This document shows positions 5,255 through 8,534 of a stretch of 8,534 bases of DNA, piece after piece (positions within the stretch are counted from its first letter, which is position 1; every line of letters starts with the position of its first letter). A program made the translations under genes and the position numbers. The DNA comes from Rickettsiales bacterium (GTDB lineage: Bacteria; Pseudomonadota; Alphaproteobacteria; Rickettsiales; Anaplasmataceae). The DNA lies in assembly GCA_031281335.1 (NCBI GenBank), contig JAITFM010000011.1, positions 1 through 8,534 of the forward strand, in the 5' to 3' direction. A model generated the notes under the pieces. It did not search any database. It had not been told where the DNA came from and worked only from the letters and a program-made list of their open reading frames with translations.

Positions 5255-5848
5255 ATGAAAAAAATAAAGCTCGGAATACTCATTTCAGGCAGGGGGTCAA
5301 ACATGCAGTCATTGATAAAAGCATGTCAAGATTGCAGTTTTCCTGCAGAAGTTGTGTGCGTTATTACAGATAATGGTGAGGCTGCTGGCCTGAAAATAGC
5401 AAAGCAAGCAGGAATCTCAGCATTTGTTGTTAAAAGTAAACCACTTGATGCTAATAAAATTCACGAAATACTCGTTCAACATAAGGTTGATTTGGTTTGC
5501 CTTGCAGGGTTTATGAAAATTCTAAAAGCTGACTTTCTGAATAAATGGCACGACAAGGTTATAAATATTCATCCCTCTTTACTTCCGTCTTTTAAGGGCA
5601 TCAATGCTCAAGAGCAAGCTCTGAAAGCAGGTGTAAAAATTACAGGTTGTACCGTACATTACGTCACTCCTGAAGTTGATGCTGGAGCCATAATCGCTCA
5701 AGTTACTGTGCCAGTGTTACCAAACGATAACATTCAAAGCCTTTCAGAACGTATTCTAGCTGAGGAACATAAGTGCTACGTGGAGGCAGTGAGGTTAATA
5801 GCAGAAGGATTAACTTTTAGTGTTCCTTCCAACTTCAACAAAAAATAA
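5255..5848 (+). CDS. purN: Phosphoribosylglycinamide formyltransferase 1 (GAR transformylase)
   Basis: PurN transfers a formyl group from 10-formyltetrahydrofolate to glycinamide ribonucleotide, the third step of purine synthesis, in the cytosol. The protein is 197 residues, close to the usual length. The phosphate-binding loop SGRGSN is at 11-16. The catalytic triad is intact: N104 and H106 in INIHPSLLPSFKG (103-115), and D142 in the HYVTPEVDAG segment (135-144), equivalent to E. coli N106, H108 and D144. Residues about 80-92 (LVCLAGFMKIL) form the folate-site region. The ATG at 5255 is chosen because KKIKLGILISGRGSN begins just where the family does. No Shine-Dalgarno sequence is visible. 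The gene stands alone, apart from purF, and its last 39 bp overlap the end of the convergent M16 gene. Confidence 0.97.
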   Translation: MKKIKLGILISGRGSNMQSLIKACQDCSFPAEVVCVITDNGEAAGLKIAKQAGISAFVVKSKPLDANKIHEILVQHKVDLVCLAGFMKILKADFLNKWHDKVINIHPSLLPSFKGINAQEQALKAGVKITGCTVHYVTPEVDAGAIIAQVTVPVLPNDNIQSLSERILAEEHKCYVEAVRLIAEGLTFSVPSNFNKK

Positions 5849-7126
5849 ATTTTCAGGATCTAGCAAAGAACTTGCCAATTTGTTTACTTCCTCTAATTTA
5901 ACGTCATTAATAATGTTCGTATAATTATTTATACGATTAACATCACGATCGTTTATCTGTATATCATCCAGCAGTATTGCTGTATTTGTATTATTGGATA
6001 GAGAAAAGGCAAGGTTATTTACTAAACTGGTTTTTGTATCCTTAAACAATTGTTCGTCGATTCCCTCTTTTTTTACCTTACTCAATACGTCTTTTACTGC
6101 TGATATAGCTTTGCTAGCAGTAGAACTATCAGTACTCATAAATCCAAATATAGCACTTCCATGTTTTTTGGGAATAATGCTTGCACTAATACCATAAGTA
6201 ATGCCCAGATTTTGTCTCAATTCTTTCATTAGTATTGAATTTAGCCCCATGCCACCAAGTGCATCAATTAAGACACTAGCGTTATAATAATTGGGGTCTT
6301 CATATGCCATACCTTTCTGAGCAAAAATTATGACACTCTGTGGTATATCCATAAAAATGTTCTTACTTTCTGCGGAACCAAAATCATTTTTTACAGGTAT
6401 TTTTTTAACTTTTGATCTTTTTGATGGTAATTTAGATAAATATTTATCCAGTAGCGTACTAATTTCTTCCTTTGTTGCGCAACCAACAACACTGATAACT
6501 ATGTTGTCCTTGGCAAAATTGCGCTTTATGTATGTTAAAACATCATCTCTAGTAATGCTCATTACAGTATCAAGAGTTCCATATCCACTTTTTGAGTAAG
6601 GATGTTTTTTAAACAACAACGTCTCTAGTTCTTTTCCAGCAACAAAATAAGGATTTTTTTCAAGATTATTAAAAGTAACTTTTGCTTTTTCGAAAACTCT
6701 ATTTAACCCTTCAGGGTCAACTTTAGGACGCATTATAGCGTCACTTAGTAACGAAACTGCGTCCTCTAAATTCTCAGACAGAGTATTTAATGAAACCCTA
6801 AATGCTTCTAAATCGGCAATAAAACCTAAACTAATCCCTTTATCTTCAAGCTTTTTCGCAAAATCTTTGGCATCATTTTTTCCTGCCCCCTCTTGAATTA
6901 CAAGAGAAGTAAACCAAGTAAGCCCCTGTTTTTCCGTGTTCTCATACGCGTAGCCTGCATCTTTGAACGATATATTCAATGAAACTTTTGGTAAATTGCA
7001 ATTTTCAACAAATAAAAACTTAAATCCTTTACGGGTAGTAACCTCCTCTATATTTAGGTTACCACTTGCTTGTAAGTTAAAGCCTAGACAGAAAAAAAGT
7101 ATAAATACAAGTTTACTTATCTTCAT
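5810..7126 (-). CDS. M16 family peptidase-like protein, catalytically inactive partner
   Basis: This is a 438-residue M16 (insulinase/processing peptidase) family member of the two-domain bacterial type. Residues 1-20 form a signal peptide with probable cleavage after LQA, so it should act outside the cytosol, in the periplasm or anchored at the envelope. At the position of the HxxEH zinc motif it has GLTWFTSL (69-76), so both histidines and the glutamate are lost. The C-terminal half keeps the LRQNLGITYG segment, in which an arginine and a tyrosine are typical of the substrate-gripping side of M16 dimers. It therefore looks like the non-catalytic subunit of a heterodimer with the zinc-bearing protein encoded just upstream. 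Its ATG lies inside the end of that gene (14-bp overlap), behind a perfect Shine-Dalgarno sequence, so translation is probably coupled. Its 3' end overlaps purN by 39 bp. Confidence 0.93.
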   Translation of the reverse strand: MKISKLVFILFFCLGFNLQASGNLNIEEVTTRKGFKFLFVENCNLPKVSLNISFKDAGYAYENTEKQGLTWFTSLVIQEGAGKNDAKDFAKKLEDKGISLGFIADLEAFRVSLNTLSENLEDAVSLLSDAIMRPKVDPEGLNRVFEKAKVTFNNLEKNPYFVAGKELETLLFKKHPYSKSGYGTLDTVMSITRDDVLTYIKRNFAKDNIVISVVGCATKEEISTLLDKYLSKLPSKRSKVKKIPVKNDFGSAESKNIFMDIPQSVIIFAQKGMAYEDPNYYNASVLIDALGGMGLNSILMKELRQNLGITYGISASIIPKKHGSAIFGFMSTDSSTASKAISAVKDVLSKVKKEGIDEQLFKDTKTSLVNNLAFSLSNNTNTAILLDDIQINDRDVNRINNYTNIINDVKLEEVNKLASSLLDPENLFFVEVGRNTKS

Positions 7127-8453
7127 TATTACCTCCTTTTGGTAGCAAACGACCGACTAATTTGTTAGTAGAAAAGATAGTGCGAATTTTGTTATTTACA
7201 TTCTCTAAATTAACATCATTGATTTTACTATATGAAATATCTATCTCATCAAGTGGAATATCAAGTGCTAGATGTGGTATATAAAACATCGCTATACTAG
7301 TTAAGTCAGATAGCTTATCAAACTGTGCTGCTTTGTATTTAGATTTTGCACTTTGCAACTCCTCATTTGTTATTCCTTCAAAGATAAAGTTATTAATAGC
7401 GTTATCTAGCTCTCTTTCAATAACATCCAACTTCATTCCGCTTTTCGGAGTCACCTCAATATCAATGTAGCTATCGCTAAAGGCTAAACTGCCATAATAA
7501 GTAGATACTGATACTGCCACACTTTTATCCAGAACCAAATCTTTATATAGTTTACTAGATTTGCCACCCCCTAACACTTCAACTGCCAAGTTAACAGCGG
7601 AGGTTTCATCCATGTTCTTGAATAAAGGAACACGATAACGAAAATACAAAACCGGTTCTTTTACTTCAGTGCTTTCTAAAGTTACCGATAGATCTGCATT
7701 ATGTGCTGGATCCTGATTTGGGTAATGCCTAATTGTAGGCTTAGCTTTAATTTCCCTATATTTTTCTCCTGCTAATTCCACCACTTCATCGAATTCTACG
7801 TCACCAACAACCAGCAGGATTGCGTTGTTTGGGTGGTAATAGTTATCATGAAACCTTATTATGTCATCCTGGTTGTAAGTTTTAATATCGCTTTCCCAGC
7901 CAATAACAGATCTGCCGTAGCCAGTACGGTAAAATGCACTATTCATTTCTTCCCATAGCAAATTGTTAGGATTATTATCAAACCTCATCTTCCTTTCCTC
8001 TAGCACGATGTTTTTTTCTCTATCTATTTTGTCTTGAGTAACATTAAAATTGCCCATTCTATCTGCTTCAACTTCCATTGCCAGTGGTAAGTCTTTTTTT
8101 AGGACTAATTCGTAGTAACAGGTATATTCTCTAGTGGTAAATGCGTTAAATTGCGCTCCAATGCTACTCATAGTGGATTCTATGTCTTTAAATTTTCCTG
8201 TAGTTTCAAACATTAAATGCTCAAAGTAGTGAGCCAATCCTGCTTTGCCGATTGGGTCATCCATCCCCCCAACTTTATATATTACTGCATGTAAAACGGC
8301 TGGGATCCGATGATTAGGTACGACATAGATATCTAGCCCATTACTGAGTTTAGCATGCCTTATACTGTGTTCTATATTTGCAGCCTTCAGAGAGATTGGG
8401 TGAATGAGAAACAATAAAGGTAATATAAAGAAAATAAAAAATCTGTGAAGCAT
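7113..8453 (-). CDS. M16 family zinc metallopeptidase (insulinase-like), catalytic subunit
   Basis: This 446-residue zinc peptidase of family M16 is related to mitochondrial processing peptidase beta and bacterial PqqL/YmxG-type proteins. An N-terminal signal peptide (1 to about 24, hydrophobic FFIFFILPLLFLI then LKA) indicates export. The inverted zinc motif HYFEH is at 75-79 (H75 and H79 ligands, E78 catalytic base), and the third ligand is probably E152 in IVLEERKMR (149-157), about 76 residues downstream as expected. The M16_C-type domain follows at about 190-370 (LGGGKSSKLYKDL). The substrate is unknown; secreted M16 pairs usually degrade or process small peptides. It is the first gene of a two-gene unit with the inactive M16 partner. 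A TATGAT box at 8520-8515 is a possible -10, about 60 bp before the ATG, but its -35 would fall at the window edge. No strong ribosome-binding site is seen. Confidence 0.95.
   Translation of the reverse strand: MLHRFFIFFILPLLFLIHPISLKAANIEHSIRHAKLSNGLDIYVVPNHRIPAVLHAVIYKVGGMDDPIGKAGLAHYFEHLMFETTGKFKDIESTMSSIGAQFNAFTTREYTCYYELVLKKDLPLAMEVEADRMGNFNVTQDKIDREKNIVLEERKMRFDNNPNNLLWEEMNSAFYRTGYGRSVIGWESDIKTYNQDDIIRFHDNYYHPNNAILLVVGDVEFDEVVELAGEKYREIKAKPTIRHYPNQDPAHNADLSVTLESTEVKEPVLYFRYRVPLFKNMDETSAVNLAVEVLGGGKSSKLYKDLVLDKSVAVSVSTYYGSLAFSDSYIDIEVTPKSGMKLDVIERELDNAINNFIFEGITNEELQSAKSKYKAAQFDKLSDLTSIAMFYIPHLALDIPLDEIDISYSKINDVNLENVNNKIRTIFSTNKLVGRLLPKGGNNEDK
7131..7139 (-). promoter_or_regulatory. Perfect Shine-Dalgarno inside the upstream M16 gene
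   Basis: AAAGGAGGT (7139-7131 on the minus strand) lies 4 nt before the ATG of the second M16 gene. It is also read as codons for K-G-G near the end of the first M16 protein (LPKGGNNEDK). It is by far the best ribosome-binding site in the window and points to translational coupling of the two subunits. Confidence 0.75.
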
Positions 8454-8534
8454 TGTTCTAACCTATGAATTCGAAACAACAATTTTATTCCTCATTTTGT
8501 TTAGAAATGAATCTATCATATATGTACCACTTAT

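Noticed and set aside
5994..6599. Two plus-strand open frames (67 and 89 codons)
   Set aside because: Both are antisense within the inactive M16 gene, which has a full-length conserved frame on the other strand.
6963..7145. 60-codon plus-strand open frame
   Set aside because: It is antisense to the signal peptide region of the second M16 gene and has no independent support.
1..8534. CRISPR array, rRNA, tRNA or complete insertion sequence
   Set aside because: No regularly spaced repeats, rRNA or tRNA signatures, or transposase with terminal inverted repeats and target duplications were seen.

Overview
The window looks like chromosome of an alphaproteobacterial endosymbiont of the Rickettsiales, most likely Wolbachia. 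The evidence is strong A+T bias, many short A/T runs, long poorly coding spacers with small palindromic repeats, a Rpn-type PD-(D/E)XK nuclease/transposase-like gene, a pair of secreted M16 peptidases, an isolated Mrp antiporter subunit, and scattered (non-operonic) purine genes. The genus is recognised from protein and spacer style and was not checked by a search.

Layout from left to right. Positions 1-1170 hold a Rpn-family gene (+) with a good sigma70-type promoter, flanked by two imperfect direct repeats that share 16-bp and 13-bp exact blocks at identical spacing. Next is purF (-), with a long imperfect inverted repeat just after its stop. It is followed by a TerC-family membrane protein gene (-), whose 3' side carries a 56-bp near-perfect hairpin. 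Positions 3505-4046 contain no intact gene. On the minus strand they hold a decayed coding remnant, broken by at least one frameshift and several stops; its upstream block carries an ankyrin-like phrase. Then mnhE/mrpE (+) converges with, and overlaps by 8 bp, a 138-residue protein of unknown function (-) that has its own TATAAT box and Shine-Dalgarno sequence. After a 274-bp spacer containing two mutually exclusive hairpins comes purN (+), which overlaps by 39 bp at its 3' end a convergent two-gene M16 operon (-).

How the genes fit together. PurF makes phosphoribosylamine (first committed step) and PurN adds the first formyl group (third step), so both serve IMP synthesis although they are separately placed and oppositely oriented. 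The M16 pair is an envelope or periplasmic unit: the first protein has the zinc site, while the second has lost it and is translated from a perfect Shine-Dalgarno sequence lying inside the end of the first. This is the usual active/inactive heterodimer design. TerC and MnhE are inner-membrane proteins tied to metal or cation homeostasis.

No rRNA, tRNA, CRISPR array or complete insertion sequence was seen. Most genes are ordinary for this lineage. The parts most worth a second look are the purN leader, the repeat pair around the Rpn gene, the 56-bp hairpin beside terC and the decayed minus-strand gene.
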